DNA of 64,000 bases from Mediterraneibacter glycyrrhizinilyticus (GTDB lineage: Bacteria > Bacillota > Clostridia > Lachnospirales > Lachnospiraceae), in the NCBI RefSeq assembly GCF_015560805.1, contig NZ_JADMSO010000002.1:310001-374000 (forward strand). Reading direction: 5' to 3'. The notes beneath the pieces were generated by a model. That model saw nothing but the letters and a program-made list of their open reading frames with translations. It ran no database searches and was not told the origin of the DNA. The translations under genes were made by a program, and so were the position numbers. How positions within the stretch are numbered: the stretch's first letter is position 1; every line of letters starts with the position of its first letter. This document shows positions 18,601 to 28,387 of this stretch, piece after piece.

Positions 18601-19834
18601 GCGGGTGTATCTTGTCGGGATCGGTCCGGGAAACGAAAACCAGATGACGATGGAAGCACAGGAGATCCTGCGGCGATGTGATGCCGTGATCGGGGCGAAA
18701 CGGATGGTGCGGCAAGCTGCCGTTTTGTTAAAAGAAAGCGGTCATGCATCAGGAGAAGTGTTGGAGAGTTACCAGCCGGAAGTGATCGGTGCGTGGCTTA
18801 AAGAGCAAGATCACATCCGGACGGCAGCGGTACTTCTTTCCGGAGATCCCGGATTTTACAGCGGTGCGCGGAAATTAAAAGAGGCGCTCGCAGAATATGA
18901 AGTCATCGTGGTTCCCGGCATTTCCTCGGTCGTCTATCTGGCAGGAAAACTGGGCGTATCCTGGGAGGATGCGAAGCTTGCGAGTATTCACGGAAGAAGT
19001 CAGAATTATGTGCAGATGATCGCGCGGAATGCGAAGACGTTTCTGCTCCTTGGCGGAAAGGAAAACGGAGCGGAAGTCTGCGGAAAAATCCGGGAGTACG
19101 ATTTGAACCGGCTCACATTTTGGATCGGAAGAAATCTGTCTTATCCGGAGGAAGAGATTTTTTGCAGACGGGGCGAAGAACTTTGTCCGCAAGATCTGGA
19201 TGGGCTGTGTACGGTACTGGTACAAAATGAGCAGCCGGATCTTCGGATCGGAAGAAGCATTCCGGATGAGGAATGGATCCGCGGAAAAGTTCCGATGACA
19301 AAAGAGGAGATCCGCACGATCAGTCTTGCGAAGCTGGAATTGTGTGAACATGCGGTGCTTTATGATGTGGGAGCCGGAACCGGATCGGTCGCGGTGGAAG
19401 CGGCGGGAAGATCCGACACGATCCGTGTCTATGCGGTGGAACAAAAAGAGGAGGGAATCCGCCTGATCGAGGAAAACAAAAGAAAGTTCCGGGCAGACTG
19501 GGTGACTCCGGTTTTCGGAAAAGCGCCGGAAGCATTGGAACAACTGGAACCTCCGACTCATGTGTTTATCGGAGGAAGCTCCGGAAATTTAAAAGAAATC
19601 CTTGCGTGTGTGAAGCAAAAGAATCCGGATGTCCGGATCGTGCTGAACGCGATCTCTCTGGAGACGCTGAGGGAGGTGCTGGAAGCGCAGGAATGCGGAC
19701 TTTTGCGAAACCCGGAGATCGTACAGGTCAGCGTATCGAGAGCGCGGACATTGGGCGCGTATCATATGATGACCGGATTGAATCCGGTTTACATTATTTC
19801 GGAGGGACGTCCGGAACCATCCGAAGATCAATGA
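18593..19834 (+). CDS. cbiET: Fused cobalt-precorrin-7 C5-methyltransferase / precorrin-8 C15-methyltransferase (decarboxylating)
   Basis: A 413-residue fusion equivalent to CobL. Residues ~1-205 are CbiE (LVGIGPGNENQMTMEAQEIL, LSGDPGFYSG, VPGISSVVYLAGKLG), which methylates C5. Residues ~215-400 are CbiT, a Rossmann methyltransferase with SAM motif YDVGAGTGSVAVEAA, which methylates C15 and decarboxylates the ring-C acetate. Fusion of the two is common in this group. Located between cbiH and cbiA. Confidence 0.94.
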   Translation: MCKRVYLVGIGPGNENQMTMEAQEILRRCDAVIGAKRMVRQAAVLLKESGHASGEVLESYQPEVIGAWLKEQDHIRTAAVLLSGDPGFYSGARKLKEALAEYEVIVVPGISSVVYLAGKLGVSWEDAKLASIHGRSQNYVQMIARNAKTFLLLGGKENGAEVCGKIREYDLNRLTFWIGRNLSYPEEEIFCRRGEELCPQDLDGLCTVLVQNEQPDLRIGRSIPDEEWIRGKVPMTKEEIRTISLAKLELCEHAVLYDVGAGTGSVAVEAAGRSDTIRVYAVEQKEEGIRLIEENKRKFRADWVTPVFGKAPEALEQLEPPTHVFIGGSSGNLKEILACVKQKNPDVRIVLNAISLETLREVLEAQECGLLRNPEIVQVSVSRARTLGAYHMMTGLNPVYIISEGRPEPSEDQ

Positions 19835-19845
19835 GGAAAGGTGTT

Positions 19846-21330
19846 ATGAAGCAGAAAAAAAGAGATGTGCAGGATGTGAAAGCGCACAGCAGTAAAATCC
19901 CGCGGATCCTGATCGCGGCGCCGGGGAGCGGAAGCGGAAAGACGGCGGTGACCTGTGCCTTGATGGCGGCATTTCTTCGGGAGGGACTGCAGGTGGCAGC
20001 CTGCAAATGCGGACCGGATTATATCGATCCGATGTTCCATCGGGAAGTGTTGGGGATCCCGTCCGAAAATCTGGATCTGTTTTTTTGTGAGAAAGCAGTG
20101 ATGCGGGAATTATTTGTCCGCCACAGTGCAAATGCGGATCTGATCATAACAGAGGGCGTGATGGGGTATTACGACGGTCTTTCGTTGGATTCGGACGCAG
20201 CCAGTTCCTATGCGGTGGCGGATGCGCTTCATATGCCGGTCTTGTTTCTTGTGCCGTGCAGAGGGACGGCGCTTTCGATCGTGCCGCTTTTACTTGGTAT
20301 GCTGGCATTTCGGAAGAACAGCCATATCAAAGGAATTTTACTGAACCGTTGTTCCGGGATGCTGTATCCGCGGCTGAAAGAGATGATCGAGAGGGAACTT
20401 TTCAAACACGGGTATGCGATCCCGGTTGTCGGATATATTCCGGAAGATCCGTTGTTTCATTTGGAGAGCCGGCATTTGGGGCTGGTGCTTCCGGAGGAGA
20501 TCGCAGCGATCCGGCAACAGCTTTTCGACGCGGGAGCGCTTTTGAAAACAACCGTCGATCTGGAACAGATCCGTTCGATCGCAGAGAGCGGGGCGGTTTC
20601 TGAATGGGAACAAAGGAGAGAACATGTGCCGGACTGGGGACGGGAAGAGCCGATCCCGGTGCAGATCGCAGTGGCAAGAGACCGGGCATTCTGTTTTTAT
20701 TATGAGGATAACTTCCGGTTTTTGCGGGAACTCGGATGTGAATTGATCCCGTTTTCTCCGCTTGCAGATACCAAACTTCCGGAACAGATCGACGGTCTTT
20801 TATTAGGAGGCGGATATCCGGAATTGTATGCAGAGACACTTTCCGAAAATGAGAGGATGCGCCGCTTTGTGCGGGAAGCCATCCAAAATGGACTTCCCTG
20901 TATTGCGGAATGCGGTGGATTTTTGTATCTGCATGACAGTCTGGAGGGGAAAGACCAAAAGCAGTATGAGATGGCGGGCGTGATCCAGGGAAATGGTTTT
21001 GCAGCCGGGCGGCTGAAGCGATTTGGTTATATCCGTCTGAAAGCGCAGAGAGACTCTGTTTTTCTGAAACAGGGAGAAGAACTGCGGGGGCATGAATTTC
21101 ATTATTGGGACAGTACGAACAATGGGAGCGACTGTCTTGCCGTGAAGCCGGACGGAAAGAGAAGCTGGGAATGTGTGCATATGAAAGGAAATCTGCTGGC
21201 AGGTTTTCCGCATCTTCATTTTTATTCCAATCCGGAGGTGGCAAAGCGGTTTGTGGAATTATGCAGGCAGAGAAAACATGATGTGAACGACAGAGAAAAG
21301 AATGGTGCGAAAGCCGGAGGAAAGGAGTGA
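19846..21330 (+). CDS. cbiA: Cobyrinate a,c-diamide synthase
   Basis: CbiA uses ATP and glutamine to amidate the a and c side chains of cobyrinate. The 494-residue protein has an N-terminal dethiobiotin-synthetase-like domain with P-loop APGSGSGKTAVTCALMAAF (about residue 26) and KCGPDYIDPMFH, and a C-terminal class I glutamine amidotransferase domain with the cysteine in AECGGFLYLHD (about 360). The ATG at 19846 follows AGGAAAGG; the open frame upstream is a shadow of cbiET. cobT begins at its end. Confidence 0.94.
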   Translation: MKQKKRDVQDVKAHSSKIPRILIAAPGSGSGKTAVTCALMAAFLREGLQVAACKCGPDYIDPMFHREVLGIPSENLDLFFCEKAVMRELFVRHSANADLIITEGVMGYYDGLSLDSDAASSYAVADALHMPVLFLVPCRGTALSIVPLLLGMLAFRKNSHIKGILLNRCSGMLYPRLKEMIERELFKHGYAIPVVGYIPEDPLFHLESRHLGLVLPEEIAAIRQQLFDAGALLKTTVDLEQIRSIAESGAVSEWEQRREHVPDWGREEPIPVQIAVARDRAFCFYYEDNFRFLRELGCELIPFSPLADTKLPEQIDGLLLGGGYPELYAETLSENERMRRFVREAIQNGLPCIAECGGFLYLHDSLEGKDQKQYEMAGVIQGNGFAAGRLKRFGYIRLKAQRDSVFLKQGEELRGHEFHYWDSTNNGSDCLAVKPDGKRSWECVHMKGNLLAGFPHLHFYSNPEVAKRFVELCRQRKHDVNDREKNGAKAGGKE

Positions 21331-21338
21331 CCCAGGTG

Positions 21339-22436
21339 ATGACAATGCAGGAACAAAAAGAAACAGAGGGTGCAGATGACAAAGTGGAGAAGCTGCGCAG
21401 GCACATTCTTCCGGTGGATGAGAGAAGTATGGAACAGGCGCGTGCGCACTGGATGACGGTCGGAAAGCCATTGTTCAGTCTCGGAAAGTTGGAAGACGCT
21501 GTGATACAGATGGCAGGGATCAAGCGGACTGCAGATTATACGCTGGAGAAAAAAGCGTTGGTGATCCTGTGCGCAGACAATGGGATCGTGGCGGAGGGGG
21601 TTACACAGACCGGACAGGAAGTCACTGCGATCGTGGCAAAGAATTTTACAAAAGGAGCTGCCAGCACCAATATGATGGCGGAAGTGGCAGGCGTGGATAT
21701 TTTTCCCGTTGATATCGGAATGGCGACAGATGTACCGGGGCTGACTGTGGGAGAGAAAAAAGTTGCCGGAGGTACAAAAAATTTCGCGAAAGAGCCGGCG
21801 ATGAGCAGGCAGGAAGTGTGGAAAGCGATTGAAGTCGGTATTGGAATCGTCAGAGAGTTACGGGAGAAAGGCTATGGAGTGATCGCAACCGGAGAGATGG
21901 GAATCGGGAATACGACGACAAGCAGCGCCGTGGCGTCTGTTCTGCTTGGAAAAGATCCGGAGGAAGTGACCGGGAAAGGCGCAGGGCTGACGAGCGAGGG
22001 ACTTAAGCGGAAAATCCGGGTGATCCGTGAGGCGATCCGGACGCACGCTCCATATGCACAGGACGTACCGGATGTTCTGTCCAAAGTAGGCGGACTGGAT
22101 ATTGCGGGGATGACCGGACTCTTTTTAGGCGGCGCATTATACCATGTGCCGGTTGTGATCGACGGATTTATTTCTGCTGTGGCCGCACTGTGTGCGGTGC
22201 GGATGGTTCCGGATGCGGCAGGATATGTGCTGCCCTCCCATGTTTCGGCAGAACCGGCCGGGGCGATGATCTTAGAAGCGCTGCACCTGACCCCTTTTCT
22301 GACCTGTGATATGTGTCTCGGAGAGGGCAGCGGCGCCGTTGCCGTGATGCCGCTTCTGGAGATGGGACTGCAGGTGTATCGAAAGATGGGATCTTTTTCG
22401 GATATTCAGGTAGAACAGTATCAGATCTTGAAGTAG
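21339..22436 (+). CDS. cobT: Nicotinate-nucleotide--dimethylbenzimidazole phosphoribosyltransferase
   Basis: CobT activates the lower-ligand base as its alpha-ribotide phosphate. The ~365-residue protein has LCADNGIVAEGVTQTGQEVT (residue ~80), GEMGIGNTTTSSAV (~185), KVGGLDIAGMTGLFLGG (~250) and the catalytic glutamate region SAEPAGAMILEAL (~307). The start is uncertain among GTG 21327, GTG 21336, ATG 21339 and ATG 21345. AAAGGAG at 21321-21327 is too close for the first, so 21336 or 21339 is preferred. No bluB or bza genes are present, so the base must be scavenged or made elsewhere. Confidence 0.93.
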   Translation: MTMQEQKETEGADDKVEKLRRHILPVDERSMEQARAHWMTVGKPLFSLGKLEDAVIQMAGIKRTADYTLEKKALVILCADNGIVAEGVTQTGQEVTAIVAKNFTKGAASTNMMAEVAGVDIFPVDIGMATDVPGLTVGEKKVAGGTKNFAKEPAMSRQEVWKAIEVGIGIVRELREKGYGVIATGEMGIGNTTTSSAVASVLLGKDPEEVTGKGAGLTSEGLKRKIRVIREAIRTHAPYAQDVPDVLSKVGGLDIAGMTGLFLGGALYHVPVVIDGFISAVAALCAVRMVPDAAGYVLPSHVSAEPAGAMILEALHLTPFLTCDMCLGEGSGAVAVMPLLEMGLQVYRKMGSFSDIQVEQYQILK

Positions 22437-22470
22437 AGAAAAGCAGGAAGAGGAAAGGAGAGACGGAGAG

Positions 22471-23223
22471 ATGAACGTACTGCAGTCAATGATCATTGCG
22501 TTTTCGATGTATTCCAAACTTCCGATGCCGCATATTGCATGGCAGGAGAAAAATATGAAGTATGCAATGTGTTTTTTCCCGATGGTGGGTATTGTGATCG
22601 GAATTTGCGAGTATGCTCTGGGAAGCTGGATCTTAGGGCGGGACTATGGTGTTTTGTTCTTTTCGGCATGTATGACTCTGCTTCCGATCCTGCTGACCGG
22701 AGGCATCCATCTGGATGGATTTATGGACACATCGGACGCACTGGCGTCTTACGGGGATCGGGAAAAAAAGCTGGCGATCTTAAAAGATTCCCACACCGGG
22801 GCATTTGCGGTTTTGGGACTTGGTATCTATCTGATCTGGAGCCTTGCAATGTGGAGTGAAGTCCGTCCGGAAATGCTTCCGGTGCTGGCAGCCGGTGCAG
22901 TCCTCTCCCGGGCGCTCAGCGGATTTTCGGTGGTGACATTTCCGGCGGCGCGGGAGGACGGACTGGGGAAGACATTTCAGGATGGATCCCAAAAGAGAAA
23001 AACGCGGATTGCGATGTGTATCTATGCGGCAGCGGCTGCCGTCTGGATGGTGATACAGTGCCCGGTGTCGGGGGTGGCAGCGCTTCTCTGTGCAGCCGGG
23101 ACATTCGGTTATTATGCATGGATGAGCAGAAAACAGTTTGGCGGAATGACCGGGGATCTGGCAGGATATTTTCTGCAGATCTGCGAACTGGCGATCTTGA
23201 GCGGAGTTGTTCTGGTCGGATAG
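22471..23223 (+). CDS. cobS: Adenosylcobinamide-GDP ribazoletransferase
   Basis: CobS is the membrane enzyme that joins adenosylcobinamide-GDP to alpha-ribazole (phosphate). The 250-residue protein has about six hydrophobic helices and the metal-binding signature GGIHLDGFMDTSDAL near residue 75, followed by ILKDSHTGAFAVLG. AAAGGAGAG precedes the start. It lies in a nucleotide-loop subcluster with cobT and cobC. Confidence 0.95.
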   Translation: MNVLQSMIIAFSMYSKLPMPHIAWQEKNMKYAMCFFPMVGIVIGICEYALGSWILGRDYGVLFFSACMTLLPILLTGGIHLDGFMDTSDALASYGDREKKLAILKDSHTGAFAVLGLGIYLIWSLAMWSEVRPEMLPVLAAGAVLSRALSGFSVVTFPAAREDGLGKTFQDGSQKRKTRIAMCIYAAAAAVWMVIQCPVSGVAALLCAAGTFGYYAWMSRKQFGGMTGDLAGYFLQICELAILSGVVLVG

Positions 23224-23265
23224 AGCCGGAAAAAATAAAAAAGGATGAAAGGCAGGTATTTCAGG

Positions 23266-23856
23266 TTGGAACTGTATTTGATCCGTCACTGGAAGACGAA
23301 AGGAAATCTGGAAAAACGTTATATCGGGACGACGGATGAGTCGATCCTTTCCGGAAGCGAACGGGATTTATGGGAAAAAAGGCTACATCGGATCCTGCCG
23401 GATGTACGCTGTGTTGCAGTCAGTCCTATGAAACGATGCAGGGAAAGTGCAGAACTGCTTTTTCCGGGGAAAAAACAGGAAGTATGCGATGCATTTCGGG
23501 AATGTGATTTCGGGCAGTTTGAAAATAGGAATTATGAGGAACTGAAAAACAGACCGGAATATCAGCGATGGATCGACAGCGGCGGTATGGAAGCATTTCC
23601 GGGCGGCGAGTCCAGAGAAAGATTTGCCGGACGCTGTGTAGAGGGATTTGTACAGAAAGTAACGGAACTTCAGGAGCGAAAGATCGAACGGGCGGCATTT
23701 GTTGTCCATGGCGGAACGATCATGGCGATCCTGGAATGGCTGGATCATAAACAACGTCCGTTTTATCATTGGCAGGCGGAGAACGGAGCCGCCTTTTATG
23801 TGAGAACAGAACGTGAAATTTTGAGAGGAACATGTAAGGAGATCAGGAAATTATGA
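23266..23856 (+). CDS. cobC: Alpha-ribazole phosphatase-like histidine phosphatase
   Basis: A 197-residue histidine phosphatase expected to remove the phosphate from alpha-ribazole 5'-phosphate or adenosylcobalamin 5'-phosphate. The catalytic site reads LIRHWKTKGN instead of the usual RHGET: the histidine stays but the glycine is Trp and the acidic residue Lys. SPMKRCRESAELL, the acid in ECDFGQFEN and VVHGGTIMAIL are intact. A TTG start at 23266 is preferred (AAAGGCAGG nine bases upstream, giving MELYLIRH); the ATG at 23245 has no spaced ribosome binding site. The stop overlaps cbiB by ATGA. Confidence 0.85.
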   Translation: MELYLIRHWKTKGNLEKRYIGTTDESILSGSERDLWEKRLHRILPDVRCVAVSPMKRCRESAELLFPGKKQEVCDAFRECDFGQFENRNYEELKNRPEYQRWIDSGGMEAFPGGESRERFAGRCVEGFVQKVTELQERKIERAAFVVHGGTIMAILEWLDHKQRPFYHWQAENGAAFYVRTEREILRGTCKEIRKL

Positions 23857-24815
23857 GGATTTTGGCTGTCTGTCTGACAGGCTGTATCTTGGACTTTGTA
23901 TTGGGGGATCCGTACTGGCTGTATCATCCGGTCCGTCTGATCGGTGCTTTGATCGCAAAATGTGAACAGATCTGTCGGCGGATCGCAAACGGATCCAAAC
24001 GGCGTCTATTGATCGGAGGCGGTGTGATTTTTGTGGTTGTCCTGCTTGTTTCCACGGCAGTTCCGGCAGGGGTGTTATATTTGGCAGAGAAGATCCATCC
24101 GCTTCTTTCGTTTGGTCTGGAAAGCTTCTGGTGCTATCAGATCCTGGCGGCGAGATCGCTTCAGACAGAGAGTATGAAAGTCTATCGGGAATTGAAAAAA
24201 CAGGATCTTCCGGCGGCGCGAAAGGCGGTTTCCATGATCGTGGGACGGGACACGGACAGTCTGGATGCAGAGGGAGTGACAAAGGCGGCGGTGGAGACCG
24301 TCGCGGAGAATACGTCCGACGGCGTGATCGCGCCGCTTCTGTTTTTGCTGATCGGCGGCGCGCCCCTTGGATTTGCCTACAAGGCGGTCAACACGATGGA
24401 CTCGATGCTTGGATATAAAGAGGAAACTTATCTTTATATCGGAAGAACCGCGGCGAAAGCGGACGATGTGGTCAATTACATCCCGGCTCGGATTTCCGCT
24501 CTGTTGATGATCGCCGGAGCTTTCTTGTGCGGGATGGACGGGAAACAGGCATGGAAGATTTTTTTGCGGGACCGGAGGAAACATGCGAGCCCGAACTCGG
24601 CGCAGACAGAATCGGTGTGCGCAGGGGCGCTTGGAATACAGCTTGCCGGAGACGCCTGTTATTTCGGCAAACGATATAAAAAAGAGACGATCGGAGATCC
24701 GCTTCGGAGTGTGGAAGCGGAAGACATTAAGCGGGCAGCCTTGCTGATGTATGCGACAGAGATTTTGACGCTGTTTTTGTTCGGCAGTCTTCGCTTCCTG
24801 CTCTGTCTGATTTAA
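23853..24815 (+). CDS. cbiB: Adenosylcobinamide-phosphate synthase
   Basis: CbiB attaches aminopropanol phosphate to adenosylcobyric acid. The 320-residue integral membrane protein has four or five hydrophobic segments and the family signatures LDFVLGDPYWLYHPVRLIG at the N-terminus, VETVAENTSDGVIAPL (about residue 147) and YKAVNTMDSMLGYK (about 177). It is coupled to cobC (ATGA) and followed by cobD, which makes its aminopropanol phosphate substrate. Confidence 0.95.
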   Translation: MRILAVCLTGCILDFVLGDPYWLYHPVRLIGALIAKCEQICRRIANGSKRRLLIGGGVIFVVVLLVSTAVPAGVLYLAEKIHPLLSFGLESFWCYQILAARSLQTESMKVYRELKKQDLPAARKAVSMIVGRDTDSLDAEGVTKAAVETVAENTSDGVIAPLLFLLIGGAPLGFAYKAVNTMDSMLGYKEETYLYIGRTAAKADDVVNYIPARISALLMIAGAFLCGMDGKQAWKIFLRDRRKHASPNSAQTESVCAGALGIQLAGDACYFGKRYKKETIGDPLRSVEAEDIKRAALLMYATEILTLFLFGSLRFLLCLI

Positions 24816-24911
24816 AGAGACCGGGAAAACGGGGATGTATTTTTCGGAGTCGGACTTCGTTTGTCCGAAACATCCGGAAAAGAAGAAGTAAGAAAAAGGA
24901 GAAGAAACGGG

Positions 24912-25958
24912 ATGCGCTATGAACACGGCGGTGATATTTATACATACGGACAGGAAAAAACGCTGTTGGATTTCTCGGTGAATATCAATCCATTGGGACC
25001 AAGCGAAGCGGTACTTAAGGCGGCAGGGCAGGGCGTTTTACAGATGACACATTATCCGGACAGCCGCTGTCGGAAATTGCGGGCGGCGACGGCAAAGGCG
25101 TATGGGGTCGGCGAAGAGAACATCGTGTTCGGAAATGGAGCGGCAGAATTGCTCTTTCTGCTCGCATTTGCCAAAAGACCGGGGAGAGCGCTTGTGACGG
25201 CTCCGGCTTTTTCCGAATATGAGAGGGCGCTTTTGGCAGCTGGCTGTATTGTGGAAAAGATCCCACTGAAGCGAGAACGGCAGTTCGATCCCGGAGAGGA
25301 CGTACTGGAATCTCTCACGGAAAAGATCGACATGCTGTTTCTCAGTTCTCCGATGAATCCGACCGGACGCACGATCTCTGCGGAATTGCTGGAACAGATT
25401 TTCAAGAGATGTGAAAAACTGGGGATTTTTGTCGTGCTGGACGAGTGTTTCTGTGAATTTCTGGAAAATCCGGAGACAGCGCGGGCAAACATCGATCGAA
25501 TGAAGAAATTTCCGAATTTGTTTTTACTCCGCGCTTTTACAAAAATACATGCGATGCCGGGGCTTCGTCTCGGCTATGGATTTTGCTCTGATAAGAAACT
25601 GCTTGATAAGATGGAGCAGATGCGGCAGCCGTGGAGTGTATCGACTGCTGCGCAGGAAGCGGGAGCGGCGGCGCTGAAAGAGACAGACCGGGTGGAGAAA
25701 ACCCGGAGATATGTGGCAGGCGAGCGCAGATGGATGGAGCGGCAGATGGAGCGGCTTGGGATCTCCTATATTCCGTCGGAAGTGAATTTTATGATGTTTC
25801 GCGGGAGTGAAGATCTGTGGGAGCGGATGCTGGAAAAGGAAATTTTGATCCGAGACTGCAGCAATTATGGCGGTCTTTCCAAAGGTGATTACCGCGTGGC
25901 AGTCAAAACACGAGAAGAGAATATGCGGCTGTTTCAGGCGTTTATGGAGGTGTTTTAA
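24912..25958 (+). CDS. cobD: L-threonine-O-3-phosphate decarboxylase (PLP enzyme)
   Basis: A 348-residue class I/II aminotransferase-fold enzyme, assigned as CobD because of its place between cbiB and cbiP. It would decarboxylate threonine phosphate to aminopropanol phosphate. The N-terminal HGGDIYTYG and LDFSVNINPLGPS are typical of CobD and its histidinol-phosphate aminotransferase relatives. The PLP lysine is in FTKIHAMPGLRLGYG, and SPMNPTGRTI is visible. The start at 24912 has AAAGGAG nine bases upstream. Sequence alone would also permit HisC, but the context is decisive. No threonine kinase (pduX) gene is nearby. Confidence 0.9.
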   Translation: MRYEHGGDIYTYGQEKTLLDFSVNINPLGPSEAVLKAAGQGVLQMTHYPDSRCRKLRAATAKAYGVGEENIVFGNGAAELLFLLAFAKRPGRALVTAPAFSEYERALLAAGCIVEKIPLKRERQFDPGEDVLESLTEKIDMLFLSSPMNPTGRTISAELLEQIFKRCEKLGIFVVLDECFCEFLENPETARANIDRMKKFPNLFLLRAFTKIHAMPGLRLGYGFCSDKKLLDKMEQMRQPWSVSTAAQEAGAAALKETDRVEKTRRYVAGERRWMERQMERLGISYIPSEVNFMMFRGSEDLWERMLEKEILIRDCSNYGGLSKGDYRVAVKTREENMRLFQAFMEVF

Positions 25959-27482
25959 ATGGCAAAAGTGATCATGGTACAGGGGACGATGTCCAATGCC
26001 GGAAAAAGCGTGCTTGCGGCGGGACTTTGCAGAGTTTTTAAGCAGGATGGTTATAAAGTGGCTCCGTTCAAATCACAGAATATGGCACTGAACTCTTTTA
26101 TCACGGAAGAGGGGCTGGAAATGGGACGGGCGCAGGTCATGCAGGCGGAAGCGGCAGGAGTGAAGCCTGCTGCGGCGATGAATCCGATCCTGTTAAAGCC
26201 GACGAACGATACCGGTTCCCAGGTGATCTTAAACGGAGAAGTGGCGGGCGTGATGTCGGCGGCAGAATATTTTCGCAGAAAACAGGAATATATTCCGGTC
26301 ATTTTGGATGCCTTTCACACATTGGAAAAAGAATATGATATGATTGTGGTCGAGGGGGCGGGAAGCCCGGCAGAGATCAATTTAAAAGAAAACGATATTG
26401 TAAATATGGGTCTGGCTGAGATGCTGGATGCACCGGTACTTCTTGTGGGCGATATTGACCGGGGCGGCGTATTTGCGCAGTTAGTCGGGACGATGGAACT
26501 TTTGGAGGCGGATGAGAAAGAGCGGATCGTCGGAACGGTGATCAACAAGTTCCGCGGCGACGTCTCGATCTTAGAGCCGGGGCTTCGGATGCTGGAAGAA
26601 AAGATCCACAGACCGGTGCTTGGCGTGATCCCGTATTTTCATCTGGATCTGGACGAGGAGGACAGCCTGACGGAACGATTTGACCGGAAACAAAAAGACG
26701 CCTTGATCGATATTGCAGTGATCCGGTTTCCGCGGATTTCCAATTTTACGGATCTTATGCCGCTGGAATGTCTTGAGGGCGTTTCCGTCCGTTATGTCAC
26801 GGATGCGTCTTCATTTGGAAATCCTGATGCGGTGATTCTTCCCGGAAGTAAAAACACGATGGATGATCTGCTTTGGATGCGGCAGAACGGGTTGGAAGCA
26901 AAAGTTTTGAAACATGCTTCGGCAGACCGGATCGTGTTTGGAATCTGCGGCGGATACCAGATGCTCGGCGAACAGATTTCGGATCCGGAGCAGACGGAAC
27001 ACGGAGGAACGATCCGCGGAATGGGGCTGCTTCCGACTTCTACGATATTTCAGCCGGAGAAGAGAAGAACGCGTATCGGGGGGACTTTTTCTAATCTGAA
27101 CGGAATGTTTTCGCCTTTGAACGGTGTGGAGATCGAGGGATATGAAATCCATATGGGGAAGACGATCCGTCTGCATGGAGCGTCTCCGATCCTGAATCTG
27201 ACGACGGAAGAGGAGGACGGCGCAGCGTGCGGCAGCGTATGTGGATGTTATATCCATGGGATTTTTGACCGGGCGGAAATGACGCAGGCATTTTTGTCGA
27301 TATTGATGTATCAGAAAGGGATGGATCCGGAAGCAATCCGGACAAAAGATATGGCGCAGCATAAAGAAGAGCAGTATGACAAACTGGCAGAGATCATCCG
27401 GGAAAATCTGGATATGGAACGGATTTACAAAATTTTGGAGAAAGGGGCGGCAGACAGATGGAATTATCCGCAGGAGAAGTAA
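25959..27482 (+). CDS. cbiP: Adenosylcobyric acid synthase (glutamine-hydrolysing)
   Basis: CbiP/CobQ amidates the b, d, e and g side chains. The 507-residue protein opens with [20 protein letters not shown] (P-loop) and [12 protein letters not shown], and ends with a triad glutamine amidotransferase domain: cysteine in [11 protein letters not shown] (about residue 330) and histidine in CYIHGIFD (about 430). Its start follows cobD's stop codon immediately, with GGAGGTG inside cobD. Its 3' end overlaps hemC by 25 bases. Confidence 0.95.
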   Translation: MAKVIMVQGTMSNAGKSVLAAGLCRVFKQDGYKVAPFKSQNMALNSFITEEGLEMGRAQVMQAEAAGVKPAAAMNPILLKPTNDTGSQVILNGEVAGVMSAAEYFRRKQEYIPVILDAFHTLEKEYDMIVVEGAGSPAEINLKENDIVNMGLAEMLDAPVLLVGDIDRGGVFAQLVGTMELLEADEKERIVGTVINKFRGDVSILEPGLRMLEEKIHRPVLGVIPYFHLDLDEEDSLTERFDRKQKDALIDIAVIRFPRISNFTDLMPLECLEGVSVRYVTDASSFGNPDAVILPGSKNTMDDLLWMRQNGLEAKVLKHASADRIVFGICGGYQMLGEQISDPEQTEHGGTIRGMGLLPTSTIFQPEKRRTRIGGTFSNLNGMFSPLNGVEIEGYEIHMGKTIRLHGASPILNLTTEEEDGAACGSVCGCYIHGIFDRAEMTQAFLSILMYQKGMDPEAIRTKDMAQHKEEQYDKLAEIIRENLDMERIYKILEKGAADRWNYPQEK

Positions 27483-28387
27483 TACGGATCGGAAGCAGGA
27501 AGAGCCGGCTGGCGGTGATGCAGGCGGAACTGATCCGGGCGCAGATCGAGTGTGCATATCCTGAGATCCGAACGGAACTTGTGACGATGAAAACGACCGG
27601 GGACAAGATCCTGGATAAAAGTCTGGAGACGATCGGGGGAAAAGGACTGTTTGTGCGGGAACTGGATCAGGCACTTTTGGACGGAACGATCGATCTTGCG
27701 GTACACAGTCTGAAAGACTTGCCGATGGAAGAGAACGAAGAACTTCCGATCGCGGCATACAGTGTGCGGGAAGATCCGCGGGATGTACTGATCTTTCGCA
27801 CCGGAATGGGAGCATTTCCACAGAACGGGATTCTCGGCACATCCAGCCGCAGACGGGCGATCCAGATGAAACAGATGTATCCGGACTGCAGCCTGCGGGG
27901 AATCCGTGGAAATGTACAGACCCGTCTCCGGAAACTGGAGGAAGAGGGCATGGACGGAACGATCCTTGCGGCAGCCGGTCTGAAAAGACTTGGGATTTCA
28001 CTGCCGGGACGGTATTTTTCGGTTGAAGAGATGATCCCAGCGGCGGGACAGGGGATTCTTGCCGTACAGATCCGAAAAGACGGAAAATTACAGTACATGT
28101 CCGGGATGCTGGAATGCGGCAAACTTCTTTGCGCTCACAATAGGGAAAGCGAGTGGGCAGCGCTTGCCGAGCGGCAGTTTGTACGGACGCTGGACGGCGG
28201 ATGCACATCGCCGGTTGCTGCACATGCGCAGATTTCAGGGAAAGAATTAAAACTGACCGGGTTGTATTTTGAAGAGGGGATGGAGACGTTTCGGACAGAT
28301 ACGATCACCGGAGCCGTGGAAACGGCAAAAAAACTGGGTGAAGAGCTTGCTGTTCGTATGAAAAAATATGGGAGGAATGCAGGATGA
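27458..28387 (+). CDS. hemC: Hydroxymethylbilane synthase (porphobilinogen deaminase)
   Basis: HemC polymerises four porphobilinogens to the linear tetrapyrrole. The 309-residue protein shows [30 protein letters not shown], the substrate-binding [34 protein letters not shown], and the dipyrromethane cofactor cysteine in [13 protein letters not shown] (about residue 248). Its presence in the cobalamin operon makes the tetrapyrrole supply B12-responsive. The stop overlaps the next gene by ATGA. Confidence 0.96.
   Translation: MELSAGEVIRIGSRKSRLAVMQAELIRAQIECAYPEIRTELVTMKTTGDKILDKSLETIGGKGLFVRELDQALLDGTIDLAVHSLKDLPMEENEELPIAAYSVREDPRDVLIFRTGMGAFPQNGILGTSSRRRAIQMKQMYPDCSLRGIRGNVQTRLRKLEEEGMDGTILAAAGLKRLGISLPGRYFSVEEMIPAAGQGILAVQIRKDGKLQYMSGMLECGKLLCAHNRESEWAALAERQFVRTLDGGCTSPVAAHAQISGKELKLTGLYFEEGMETFRTDTITGAVETAKKLGEELAVRMKKYGRNAG

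Noticed and set aside
20402-21523. 373-codon minus-strand open frame
   Set aside because: Antisense to cbiA and cobT; no ribosome binding site or recognisable domain.
24912-25958. Histidinol-phosphate aminotransferase (hisC)
   Set aside because: Sequence family overlaps, but position between cbiB and cbiP supports CobD.
26811-28223. 470-codon minus-strand open frame
   Set aside because: Antisense to cbiP and hemC, which have all their motifs; a shadow of their codon bias.
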